From: Methylomonas sp.
Lineage (GTDB): Bacteria; Pseudomonadota; Gammaproteobacteria; Methylococcales; Methylomonadaceae
Length of the DNA: 7,504 bases
Assembly: GCA_026988195.1 (NCBI GenBank)
Contig: JALSLS010000429.1
Span: 1-7,504, forward strand
Direction of reading: 5' to 3'
The position numbers and the translations under genes are program-made. Positions 1 to 5,810 of the stretch are shown in pieces (the first letter of the stretch is position 1; every line of letters starts with the position of its first letter). A model generated the notes under the pieces. That model did not search any database. It was not told the DNA's origin and saw only the letters and a list, made by a program, of their open reading frames with translations.

Positions 1-11
1 GCTGCCAACCG

Positions 12-27
12 AATAAAACATTTTATT
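12..27. repeat. small AT-rich palindrome upstream of dapD
   Basis: AATAAAA and TTTTATT form a perfect 7-bp inverted repeat with a 2-bp centre, ending 20 bp before the dapD start codon. It could belong to the dapD promoter or leader or mark the end of an upstream transcript, but AT-rich palindromes like this also arise by chance. I could not identify convincing -35 and -10 boxes in the 47 bp available. Confidence 0.3.
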
Positions 28-47
28 AACACATTAGACTAAAACCT

Positions 48-866
48 ATGTCAAACTTAGAAAACATTATTAATGACGCTTTTGAAAAACGCGCCGACAT
101 CACTCCATCAACCGTATCAGACGAAATTCGTTCTGCTGTTGAAGAAGCTATCAATATGCTTGATGCAGGTACTGCACGTGTTGCAGAAAAAACATCGGGC
201 GAATGGGTGGTTAACCAATGGCTAAAGAAAGCTGTTTTACTTTCTTTTAAAATCAATGAAAACCGTGTTATCGAAGGGGGAAATACACGTTACTACGATA
301 AAGTTGAAGCTAAATTTTCAACACACTCACCCGAAGACTTTGTCAAAGCTGGCGTTCGTATTGTACCTAACGCTGTTGCCCGTCACGGTTCTTATATTGC
401 TCCTGGCGCAATCTTAATGCCTTCTTTCGTCAACATTGGCGGATATGTTGATAGTGGCACCATGGTTGATACTTGGGCGTCAGTAGGTTCTTGTGCACAA
501 ATTGGTAAAAACGTACATTTATCTGGCGGCGTGGGTATTGGTGGTGTTTTAGAGCCTTTACAAGCGGGTCCAACCATTATTGAAGATGACTGTTTTATTG
601 GTGCGCGTTCAGAAATTGTTGAAGGTGTAATAGTAGAGAAAGGGGCTGTTATTTCAATGGGGGTTTACATTGGTCAAAGCACTAAGATCTTTAACCGTAT
701 GACCGGTGAAATCATCTATGGTCGAGTACCAGCAGGTTCAGTCGTTGTTCCGGGTAACTTACCGTCTAAATGCGGCACTTACAGCTTATATTGTGCAGTA
801 ATCATCAAACAAGTTGATGAAAGAACACGTAGCAAAACAGGTATTAATGAATTATTGCGTGATTAA
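48..866 (+). CDS. dapD: 2,3,4,5-tetrahydropyridine-2,6-dicarboxylate N-succinyltransferase
   Basis: This cytoplasmic enzyme transfers a succinyl group from succinyl-CoA to tetrahydrodipicolinate in the succinylase branch of lysine and meso-diaminopimelate synthesis. The 272-residue product has the usual length for proteobacterial DapD. Residues 1 to about 100 form the helical N-terminal domain. From about residue 105 the protein shows the hexapeptide repeats of a left-handed beta-helix, including the highly conserved blocks GTMVDTWASVGSCAQIGKNV, GGVGIGGVLEPLQA and CFIGARSEIVEGV, followed by GRVPAGSVVVPGNLPS and the ending GINELLRD. The protein looks complete and intact. The ATG at 48 gives the expected N-terminus, but no clear Shine-Dalgarno sequence precedes it. 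Its upstream neighbour is outside the window. It converges on the mtd genes, with a strong hairpin in between. Family assignment is essentially certain. Confidence 0.97.
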   Translation: MSNLENIINDAFEKRADITPSTVSDEIRSAVEEAINMLDAGTARVAEKTSGEWVVNQWLKKAVLLSFKINENRVIEGGNTRYYDKVEAKFSTHSPEDFVKAGVRIVPNAVARHGSYIAPGAILMPSFVNIGGYVDSGTMVDTWASVGSCAQIGKNVHLSGGVGIGGVLEPLQAGPTIIEDDCFIGARSEIVEGVIVEKGAVISMGVYIGQSTKIFNRMTGEIIYGRVPAGSVVVPGNLPSKCGTYSLYCAVIIKQVDERTRSKTGINELLRD

Positions 867-883
867 GCACTCATAATATTTTG

Positions 884-918
884 CCAATAACACCCTTCAT
901 TCTGAAGGGTGTTATTGG
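884..918. terminator. bidirectional hairpin between dapD and the mtd genes
   Basis: A perfect 16-bp stem runs from 884-899 to 903-918 with a 3-nt TTC loop, 17 bp after the dapD stop and 26 bp from the mtd stop on the other strand. It is the strongest hairpin I can see in the window and sits exactly between convergent genes, so it probably ends transcription in both directions. Neither side has a classical run of T; the flanks are merely AT-rich (about 919-945 on one side, 870-883 on the other). It may therefore act mainly by stabilising mRNA 3' ends or with Rho. Confidence 0.8.
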
Positions 919-944
919 ATATAAATTTAATCAATCAAATTTAT

Positions 945-1841
945 TTAGACGATTTTTTGAGCTTCAATAAATGCCTCTCTAAAGTCCAGATAAACAGGCT
1001 TTTCTGTTGATAAGCACATTTCTAATAATTTATTCTGTACTTTATATTTGATGTTACCAACAGCTAATGCACCAATACCAATAGCCCCTGCCGGACTGGT
1101 TAAAGCGACACTCGCATCAGTTGCAGCAATCCCAGCAATTCCCGGTGGAGGCACAGCATTAACATCACCCGCCACTTTAAGTTGTTTAGCTTGAGCTAAC
1201 ACCTCAGCACTAAGCACTTGAATACCGGCCTTAGCGGTACAAAAGATAATATCAACATCTGCAATAATGGCCATTTTTTCTTCGTCAGAACCTGCCATAG
1301 CACCTAAAAGGTTACTTTGACAGCGACGATTATATTCTTTAGCTGCATCATTGGCGGCATCAATAGACATATGATCCACTAATGAAACCTCAGCTCCCGC
1401 TAATGAAGCAATAACACCCGTTGCAATACCAACCGGCCCCGTTCCACCAAAAACAAGTGCCTTAGAACCTTTTAGATCTTTATTATGTTTTTCTTTGAGT
1501 TGCTTTTCTACACAGGCAACCAATGCAGCAGCCGTGGTAAAGGCACCACTAGGATCAGCCAGTACAGACACTTCAAAAGGCGGTACCATCGCCTGTTCTG
1601 CAGCAGACATCATATCCATAGCAAGCCCCATATCTCGACCACCAATAAAGATCCCTGTTCGCTTAATACCGGAAGGGCTTCTAGAAAAGATAGCATCCTG
1701 CGTCAAACCATGAATACTTTCTAGCTTAACATTACTATAAGGCATTAAAACCTCAAATCCGGCATCTAACGCCATATTAATATCAAACGGACTATTGTTT
1801 GGCATAGGATCAAACATATGAAGAATACTGCGCTTTGGCAT
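945..1841 (-). CDS. mtdB: methylene-tetrahydromethanopterin dehydrogenase, second paralogue (MtdB/MtdC type)
   Basis: Enzymes of this family oxidise methylene-H4MPT to methenyl-H4MPT with NAD(P) in the cytoplasmic formaldehyde-oxidation pathway of methylotrophs. The 298-residue protein has the family N-terminus (SILHMF, NSPFDINMALDAGFE), the substrate-domain block FIGGRD (65-70), ADPSGAFTTAAA (95-106), the Rossmann glycine loop GGTGPVG (132-138), DVNAVPPPGIAG (226-237) and the ending YLDFREAF. After the second Rossmann strand it reads LVDHMS (154-159). An Asp there usually favours NAD and disfavours NADP, which is an inference here. The start ATG is 10 bp after the upstream paralogue's stop, and an AAGGAAG ribosome-binding site (1846-1852) overlaps that stop. 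The two genes are therefore surely co-transcribed. It is not MtdA, which has a quite different N-terminus. The MtdC class described in planctomycetes is an alternative name I cannot exclude. Confidence 0.88.
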   Translation of the reverse strand: MPKRSILHMFDPMPNNSPFDINMALDAGFEVLMPYSNVKLESIHGLTQDAIFSRSPSGIKRTGIFIGGRDMGLAMDMMSAAEQAMVPPFEVSVLADPSGAFTTAAALVACVEKQLKEKHNKDLKGSKALVFGGTGPVGIATGVIASLAGAEVSLVDHMSIDAANDAAKEYNRRCQSNLLGAMAGSDEEKMAIIADVDIIFCTAKAGIQVLSAEVLAQAKQLKVAGDVNAVPPPGIAGIAATDASVALTSPAGAIGIGALAVGNIKYKVQNKLLEMCLSTEKPVYLDFREAFIEAQKIV

Positions 1842-1845
1842 TTTA

Positions 1846-1852
1846 CTTCCTT
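1846..1852 (-). promoter_or_regulatory. ribosome-binding site of the second mtd gene
   Basis: On the minus strand AAGGAAG lies 4 nt before the ATG at 1841 and overlaps the stop codon of the preceding mtd gene. This fixes the start and suggests translational coupling of the two paralogues. Confidence 0.7.
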
Positions 1853-2760
1853 TATTTAGTTAATTTAACAATTTGACGAGCAACTTCAAATGCATGTTCA
1901 AAATGTAAATAAACAGGCTTTTCACTATCAATCATTTGTTTTAATAATTGGCTTTGTGTTTTATATTTAATGTTACCAATCGCCAGTGCTCCTAGGCCAA
2001 CGGCTCCAGATACACTTCCAGCAATCTCTTTTCCATTATCAAAGGCATCCAACCCTACAATACCCGATGGAGGAACTGCATTAATATCTGCCGCGACTTT
2101 AAGTTTTGCTGCAGAGGCAATATGCGCTGCACTGAGCAATTCAATACCCGCAGCTCCTGTAGCAAAAACCACTTCAGCTGTCTTGATGTAATCGGCTATA
2201 TCCGCACTTGCGCCTGCTTGAATATTAATTTTTCCATCACCAAATTCATCATTGCATAAATCAGCAATACGTTGAGCTTTATCTAATTGTCTTCCAATAA
2301 TCCTAACATTTGCACCCGCCTGAGCTGCTAACACTGCTGCTGCTTGGCCTACGGGGCCTGTACCTCCTAATGCAAGTAGTGTTTTACCTTCAAACGTAGT
2401 GTTAAATTTTGTATCAAGCTCATCTTCAACCGTAGCAACCATCCCCGCAGCCGTAGTAAATGCGCCACTAGGATCTGCAAAGACCGAAACTTCAAAAGGT
2501 GAGAACATGGAGTTCTTAGCCGTTTTTAGCATATCGGTCGCTTGCTTAGTATCTCTACCACCAATAAAGATACCTGTACGCTTTAAAGCTTTAGAGCTAC
2601 GAGAAAAGATAACATCCTGAATCAGGCCTTTGATTTCACTTGCTTCAACATTAGTATAGGGAACAGCAGAAACCCAACCAGCATCTAAGGCCATATTTAC
2701 ATCAAATGGGCTTAAATTTTTGGCTGTCGTAAGCATGTGTAAGATGAATGATTTTTCCAT
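1852..2760 (-). CDS. mtdB: methylene-tetrahydromethanopterin dehydrogenase, first paralogue (MtdB type)
   Basis: This 302-residue protein is homologous along its full length to the gene downstream of it, with the same motif spacing: FILHML, LSPFDVNMALDAGW, FIGGRD (65-70), ADPSGAFTTAAG (95-106), GGTGPVG (132-138), DINAVPPSGI (225-234) and KPVYLHFEHAF near the end. It oxidises methylene-H4MPT in the C1 oxidation pathway. The cofactor loop reads IIGRQLDKAQ (154-163), close to the GRKLDKAQ that I recall from NADP-specific MtdA, so Arg157 may bind the 2'-phosphate of NADP (inference). The protein is otherwise MtdB-like rather than MtdA-like, especially in its N-terminus. It is the first gene of the two-gene operon, behind a recognisable promoter, with a weak AGAGAAG ribosome-binding site just before the ATG. 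No stop, frameshift or missing motif is visible. Family call is firm; which paralogue deserves the plain mtdB name is not. Confidence 0.9.
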   Translation of the reverse strand: MEKSFILHMLTTAKNLSPFDVNMALDAGWVSAVPYTNVEASEIKGLIQDVIFSRSSKALKRTGIFIGGRDTKQATDMLKTAKNSMFSPFEVSVFADPSGAFTTAAGMVATVEDELDTKFNTTFEGKTLLALGGTGPVGQAAAVLAAQAGANVRIIGRQLDKAQRIADLCNDEFGDGKINIQAGASADIADYIKTAEVVFATGAAGIELLSAAHIASAAKLKVAADINAVPPSGIVGLDAFDNGKEIAGSVSGAVGLGALAIGNIKYKTQSQLLKQMIDSEKPVYLHFEHAFEVARQIVKLTK

Positions 2761-2802
2761 AGTCTTCTCTAAAATAAGTTTCTTTAATCAAAATATTCTA
2801 TG

Positions 2803-2832
2803 ATTATAGTTTAAGTGGACTCCATTCAGCAA
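2803..2832 (-). promoter_or_regulatory. probable sigma70 promoter of the mtd operon
   Basis: Read on the minus strand, TTGCTG (2827-2832) is followed after 18 bp by a perfect TATAAT (2803-2808), 43 bp upstream of the first mtd start codon. Both boxes are close to consensus and spacing is acceptable. This is a pattern match only. Confidence 0.55.
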
Positions 2833-2849
2833 AAATATGTGAATTTGTG

Positions 2850-2871
2850 TATGATTTAGAGCATCTAAATC
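2850..2871 (+). promoter_or_regulatory. candidate -10 and operator-like palindrome of the isocitrate dehydrogenase gene
   Basis: GATTTAGA (2853-2860) and TCTAAATC (2864-2871) form a perfect 8-bp inverted repeat around GCA, ending 15 bp before the start codon. It overlaps TATGAT (2850-2855), the best -10 candidate, which has no good -35 box. The placement suits a dimeric regulator site, or a small leader hairpin just before the ribosome-binding site. No regulator is encoded in the window. Confidence 0.4.
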
Positions 2872-2874
2872 TTT

Positions 2875-2878
2875 GGAG
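2875..2878 (+). promoter_or_regulatory. ribosome-binding site of isocitrate dehydrogenase
   Basis: GGAG lies 8 nt before the ATG at 2887 and is the clearest Shine-Dalgarno sequence on the plus strand, which supports that start. The surrounding TGGAGTC (2874-2880) is complementary to GACTCCA at 2818-2824. Confidence 0.75.
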
Positions 2879-2886
2879 TCTTCAAA

Positions 2887-3894
2887 ATGCATAATGTTAC
2901 CTTAATCAAAGGGGATGGTATTGGCCCCTCTATTATGGACGTAGCGGTTAAAATTATTAATGCTACCGGGGTAAAAATAGCTTGGGAAGAAGCAGATGCC
3001 GGTATGGCAGCTTTTAATAAACATGGAACACCACTTCCTGATGAAACATTAGCCTCTATTGATAAAAATAGAATTGCTTTTAAAGGTCCTCTAACAACGC
3101 CTGTAGGTGGTGGGTTTAGAAGTATTAATGTCGCTTTGCGCCAAAAATACGACTTATATGCCAATATTCGCCCTGCAAAAACCTGGAAAGGCGCCCAAAG
3201 CAAATTTGACAATGTTGATATTGTGGTTATTAGAGAGAATACAGAGGGCTTGTACATGGGACTTGAGCACTATTTGACTCGCCAAAAAGATGTTGCAGAA
3301 AGCCTAGCCGTTATCACTAAAGAAGGCTCTAAACGCATTGTAGAATATGCCTTTAAATATGCCATAGATCATGGCCGCAAAAAAATAACCGTATGCCATA
3401 AAGCTAATATTTTAAAATTCACTTCAGGTTTGTTTCTGGATACTGCAATAGAAGTGGCAAAAAAATACCCCGATATTGAATTTAATGAAAAAATTATTGA
3501 TGCAACTTGCATGCACCTAGTGATGGATCCCAGCCAATTTGATGTCATTGTTACCACCAATATGTTTGGTGATATTTTGTCGGATTTAACCGCTGGTTTA
3601 GTCGGTGGACTGGGCTTAATTCCAGGGGCTAACATTGGTCAAGAAGCCGCTTTATTTGAAGCCGTTCATGGTAGCGCACCCGATATTGCAGGAAAAAATT
3701 TAGCCAACCCTACTGCCGTCATTATGGCTGGTATGATGATGCTAAACTATTTAGGCGAAACCGAAGCCGCTAATAAAATTAAAGTTGCTGTAGAAAAAAT
3801 CATTGCTTCGGGAGAATATGTCACTCCTGATTTGAACCCTAAATCTAAAGCTGGCACCATTGAAATGGGTGACGCTATTATTGCAGCATTGTAA
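2887..3894 (+). CDS. isocitrate dehydrogenase, NAD-dependent type
   Basis: The 335-residue product belongs to the isocitrate/isopropylmalate dehydrogenase family and should convert isocitrate to 2-oxoglutarate in the citric acid cycle. It starts with the family motif LIKGDGIGPSI. The substrate loop reads RSINVALRQ...IRP, placing Ser79, Asn81, Arg85 and Arg95 where isocitrate-specific enzymes have them; isopropylmalate dehydrogenases differ here. Arg116 and Tyr123 (VIRENTEGLY), Lys172 and the metal-binding Asp229/Asp233 (MFGDILSD) are present. The coenzyme loop HGSAPDIAG has Asp276-Ile277 where the E. coli NADP enzyme has Lys-Tyr, so NAD is predicted. RENTEGLY and the LEHY stretch resemble mitochondrial IDH3-type enzymes, as does its short length compared with the roughly 416-residue E. 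coli Icd. It diverges from the mtd operon. Homoisocitrate dehydrogenase is a less likely alternative. Confidence 0.92.
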   Translation: MHNVTLIKGDGIGPSIMDVAVKIINATGVKIAWEEADAGMAAFNKHGTPLPDETLASIDKNRIAFKGPLTTPVGGGFRSINVALRQKYDLYANIRPAKTWKGAQSKFDNVDIVVIRENTEGLYMGLEHYLTRQKDVAESLAVITKEGSKRIVEYAFKYAIDHGRKKITVCHKANILKFTSGLFLDTAIEVAKKYPDIEFNEKIIDATCMHLVMDPSQFDVIVTTNMFGDILSDLTAGLVGGLGLIPGANIGQEAALFEAVHGSAPDIAGKNLANPTAVIMAGMMMLNYLGETEAANKIKVAVEKIIASGEYVTPDLNPKSKAGTIEMGDAIIAAL

Positions 3895-3974
3895 ATTTGA
3901 AAAATAAAAGACAAAACCCACAGCTTTTTCCTTTTATACCTTATACCTGTTAAAACGCTATAGCTTAAGCTTTT

Positions 3975-4053
3975 GTAGCCTTGATGTAACAAAGTGGAAT
4001 CAAGGTTTTTCACCCCAAATACCCTTGATTCCGCTTCGCTACATCAAGGCTAC
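3975..4053. repeat. inverted pair of GTAG-headed REP-like elements (REPIN-like)
   Basis: Two 31-bp arms (3975-4005 and 4023-4053) are inverted copies with three mismatches, separated by a 17-bp spacer. Each begins at its outer end with GTAG and contains its own internal palindrome, CCTTGAT...ATCAAGG, around a core related to GTAGCGAAGCGGA. A GTAG head followed by a small hairpin is the hallmark of REP sequences mobilised by RAYT (REP-associated tyrosine transposase) enzymes, and two units in opposite orientation make a REPIN or BIME. No transposase lies nearby. The right arm is closer to the general pattern (GCGAAGC core); the left arm has decayed to ACAAAGT. The element lies between the isocitrate dehydrogenase stop and the cyclo-ligase start, 9 bp before the chosen ATG. 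Confidence 0.8.
3979..4010 (+). terminator. possible terminator made from the left REP unit
   Basis: CCTTGAT (3979-3985) pairs with ATCAAGG (3999-4005) across a 13-nt loop and is followed at once by five T residues (4006-4010), the form of a weak intrinsic terminator. It lies 84 bp after the isocitrate dehydrogenase stop. The much longer fold between both REP arms would compete with it. No other terminator-like hairpin was seen after this gene. Confidence 0.4.
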
Positions 4054-4062
4054 GTATGCTTT

Positions 4063-4686
4063 ATGAATATCATTGATCCCTACCATATGAATTTAAAAAA
4101 ACAACAGCGTAGCGATGCCTACAAAGCTAGAAATGATCAGCCTGATAAAGACCATTTAAGCCAGATTATTTGTGATAAGTTTATTTCTCAAAAGGCATAT
4201 CAACAAGCAGAGACTATTATGTGGTATTTGCATTGTCGCTCAGAAGTAAGAACTTTATCGGCAATAATGACTCAACTTAATAACTCCAAAAGAATTATCA
4301 TTCCTTATTGCACTAAAGATCCAAAAGGACACAACAAACTTGGTTTATGGTTGCTAGAAGAGATGGCCGAGCTTAGCCCTGGCACTTGGGGAATATTGGA
4401 GCCTCCTAAAACCAGGTGGAGTGAACTGAACAAACAAGTTTCAGCCGAGGAGCTGGATTTAATTATGGTTCCAGGGGTAGCCTTTGACCGCCTCGGTGGC
4501 CGACTAGGAAATGGAGCGGGCTATTATGATCGTTTACTTAAAGAAGTGAGCCCAAAAACACAATTAACCGCTGTGTGTTATGAATCACAGCTGTGCGATA
4601 AAGTTATCATGGAAAAACACGATATCTATATGCATACTATATTGACAGAATTAAACACCTTCTCTTCTAAAACAAATGGATTTTGA
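4063..4686 (+). CDS. 5-formyltetrahydrofolate cyclo-ligase
   Basis: This ATP-dependent enzyme converts 5-formyl-tetrahydrofolate to 5,10-methenyl-tetrahydrofolate, returning a storage or by-product folate to the active C1 pool. Numbering from this start (207 residues), there is a basic N-terminus (KKQQR, 12-16), the WYLHCRSEVRT segment (54-64), IIIPYC (78-83), GILEPP (110-115) and the family signature DLIMVPGVAFDRLGGRLGNGAGYYDR, whose nucleotide-binding loop RLGNGAGYYDR is at 137-147. Length matches the family. An in-frame GTG at 3994 lies inside the REP element and would add 23 REP-encoded residues, so I reject it; ATG 4063 or the internal ATG 4087 are better, though neither has a clear ribosome-binding site. 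The final 11 bp overlap the next gene, implying an operon. The role fits a C1-utilising host, complementing the H4MPT genes on the left. Confidence 0.9.
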   Translation: MNIIDPYHMNLKKQQRSDAYKARNDQPDKDHLSQIICDKFISQKAYQQAETIMWYLHCRSEVRTLSAIMTQLNNSKRIIIPYCTKDPKGHNKLGLWLLEEMAELSPGTWGILEPPKTRWSELNKQVSAEELDLIMVPGVAFDRLGGRLGNGAGYYDRLLKEVSPKTQLTAVCYESQLCDKVIMEKHDIYMHTILTELNTFSSKTNGF

Positions 4687-5806
4687 TCACTTAAAAAACA
4701 GCTTAAATTCAACACCTGCTTTTGTGTTTGATGAAAATATCATGACCTCTAATTTGAGCGCATTAGCGAATCTAAAAGAGACATCTGGCTGTCAAATTTT
4801 ATATTCAATAAAAGCCCTTCCTCTGCAACAAGTCTTAAAATTAACAAGTCATTATTTAGATGGGCTGTCAGTCAGTTCATTATTTGAAGCTCGACTTGCA
4901 AAAGAGATTTTACCCCATTCAAGCTCTACCCATATTACAACACCAGGACTCCGAGAGTCTGAATTTAAAGAAGTCTCATCACTTTGTAGTCATATTAGTT
5001 TTAATTCAAAGCCTCAATTTCTACGTTTACAACACAAAAATAATAAGCAGGCTTCTCTGGGATTAAGATTAAATCCTAAACTATCTTTTGCTAATGACCC
5101 CCGCTATGACCCCTGCCGCCCTCATTCTAAATTAGGTCTCGCATTAGATTCCTTGATAGAGATCCCCAAAGAAATACAAGGCTTACATTTTCATACTGTG
5201 TTTTCTAATACCCACTACCAATCTTTGCAAAAAACCATTGACTTGCTAGAACAAAAATTAGCACCTCAATTGCAACAACTAAAATGGTTAAACTTAGGAG
5301 GGGGATACCTTTATCCCCAGATCAGCAACCAACAACCTTTTATTGATTTAGTCAAACGATTAAAAAACAAATATCAGCTGGATATTTTTATAGAGCCGGG
5401 AAAGGCAGTTGTAGGCAATGCTGGCTTTTTAGTCAGCAGCGTGATTGACAGCTTTATCTCTGATGATAGAAATATTGCAGTACTCGACACCTCGGTTAAT
5501 CATAACCCTGAAGTCTTTGAGTACCAAAAAAAACCCGAATTACTGGAAGCAGAAAAGCAAGGTGATCACTCTTTCCTACTCGTTGGATCTAGCTGTCTGG
5601 CGGGTGATATTTTTGGTGAATACTCTTTTAAAAGCCCACTACAAGTAGGTGATCGATTAGTTTTTTTAAATGTAGGGGCTTATAGCTTAATTAAAGCTAA
5701 TCGATTTAATGGTTATAATTTACCTGATGTATATTGGGTGGATAAAAAAAACAATGTATCACTGATTAAACACAACGACTATCAAGACTATCGCCAACAA
5801 TGGTAA
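4676..5806 (+). CDS. nspC: carboxynorspermidine decarboxylase-like PLP enzyme (NspC family)
   Basis: This fold-III pyridoxal-phosphate enzyme is expected to decarboxylate carboxynorspermidine or carboxyspermidine, the last step of the norspermidine/spermidine route that uses aspartate semialdehyde instead of S-adenosylmethionine. The 376-residue length fits NspC. Visible elements are TPAFVFDE (13-20), the lysine for the PLP Schiff base in YSIKAL (Lys46), RLNPKLS (121-127), SKLGLA (141-146), HFH (161-163), the phosphate-binding LGGG (207-210), EPGKAV (240-245), GSSCLAGD with the catalytic Cys307 and Asp311, and Tyr336 in the GAYSLIKANRFNG block. It differs from the Vibrio enzyme as I remember it around the lysine (KALP rather than KCFS) and after HFH (TVFSN rather than a Cys-Glu-Asn segment), so substrate range may differ. 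No carboxynorspermidine synthase lies in the window. It overlaps the previous gene by 11 bp and is probably translated by coupling. Confidence 0.8.
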   Translation: MDFDHLKNSLNSTPAFVFDENIMTSNLSALANLKETSGCQILYSIKALPLQQVLKLTSHYLDGLSVSSLFEARLAKEILPHSSSTHITTPGLRESEFKEVSSLCSHISFNSKPQFLRLQHKNNKQASLGLRLNPKLSFANDPRYDPCRPHSKLGLALDSLIEIPKEIQGLHFHTVFSNTHYQSLQKTIDLLEQKLAPQLQQLKWLNLGGGYLYPQISNQQPFIDLVKRLKNKYQLDIFIEPGKAVVGNAGFLVSSVIDSFISDDRNIAVLDTSVNHNPEVFEYQKKPELLEAEKQGDHSFLLVGSSCLAGDIFGEYSFKSPLQVGDRLVFLNVGAYSLIKANRFNGYNLPDVYWVDKKNNVSLIKHNDYQDYRQQW

Positions 5807-5810
5807 AAAT

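Noticed and set aside
1485..1724. Plus-strand open frames opposite the second mtd gene
   Set aside because: Antisense shadows of a gene with clear conserved motifs; their translations show no recognisable domain or start signal.
1852..2760. MtdA (methylene-H4F/H4MPT dehydrogenase) identity
   Set aside because: The cofactor loop resembles MtdA, but the N-terminal substrate domain (SPFDVNMALDAG, FIGGRD, DPSGAFTTAA) and the C-terminus are of MtdB type.
2865..3257. Minus-strand 130-codon open frame opposite isocitrate dehydrogenase
   Set aside because: It runs antisense to strongly conserved catalytic motifs and shows no family features, so it is a shadow of the real gene.
2887..3894. 3-isopropylmalate dehydrogenase (leuB) identity
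   Set aside because: The substrate loop has the Ser/Asn pattern of isocitrate enzymes (RSINVALRQ), and no leucine-pathway genes are adjacent.
3934..3947. Two tandem copies of TTATACC
   Set aside because: Only two 7-bp units in AT-rich intergenic DNA, with no further copies or palindromic context, so chance is sufficient.
3747..4013. Minus-strand open frame running through the REP element into isocitrate dehydrogenase
   Set aside because: Part of it is REP sequence and part is antisense to the real gene; there is no domain or credible ribosome-binding site.
3994..4062. GTG-initiated N-terminal extension of the cyclo-ligase
   Set aside because: The extra 23 residues are translated from the REP element and spacer, are not expected in the family, and the ATG at 4063 gives the normal length.
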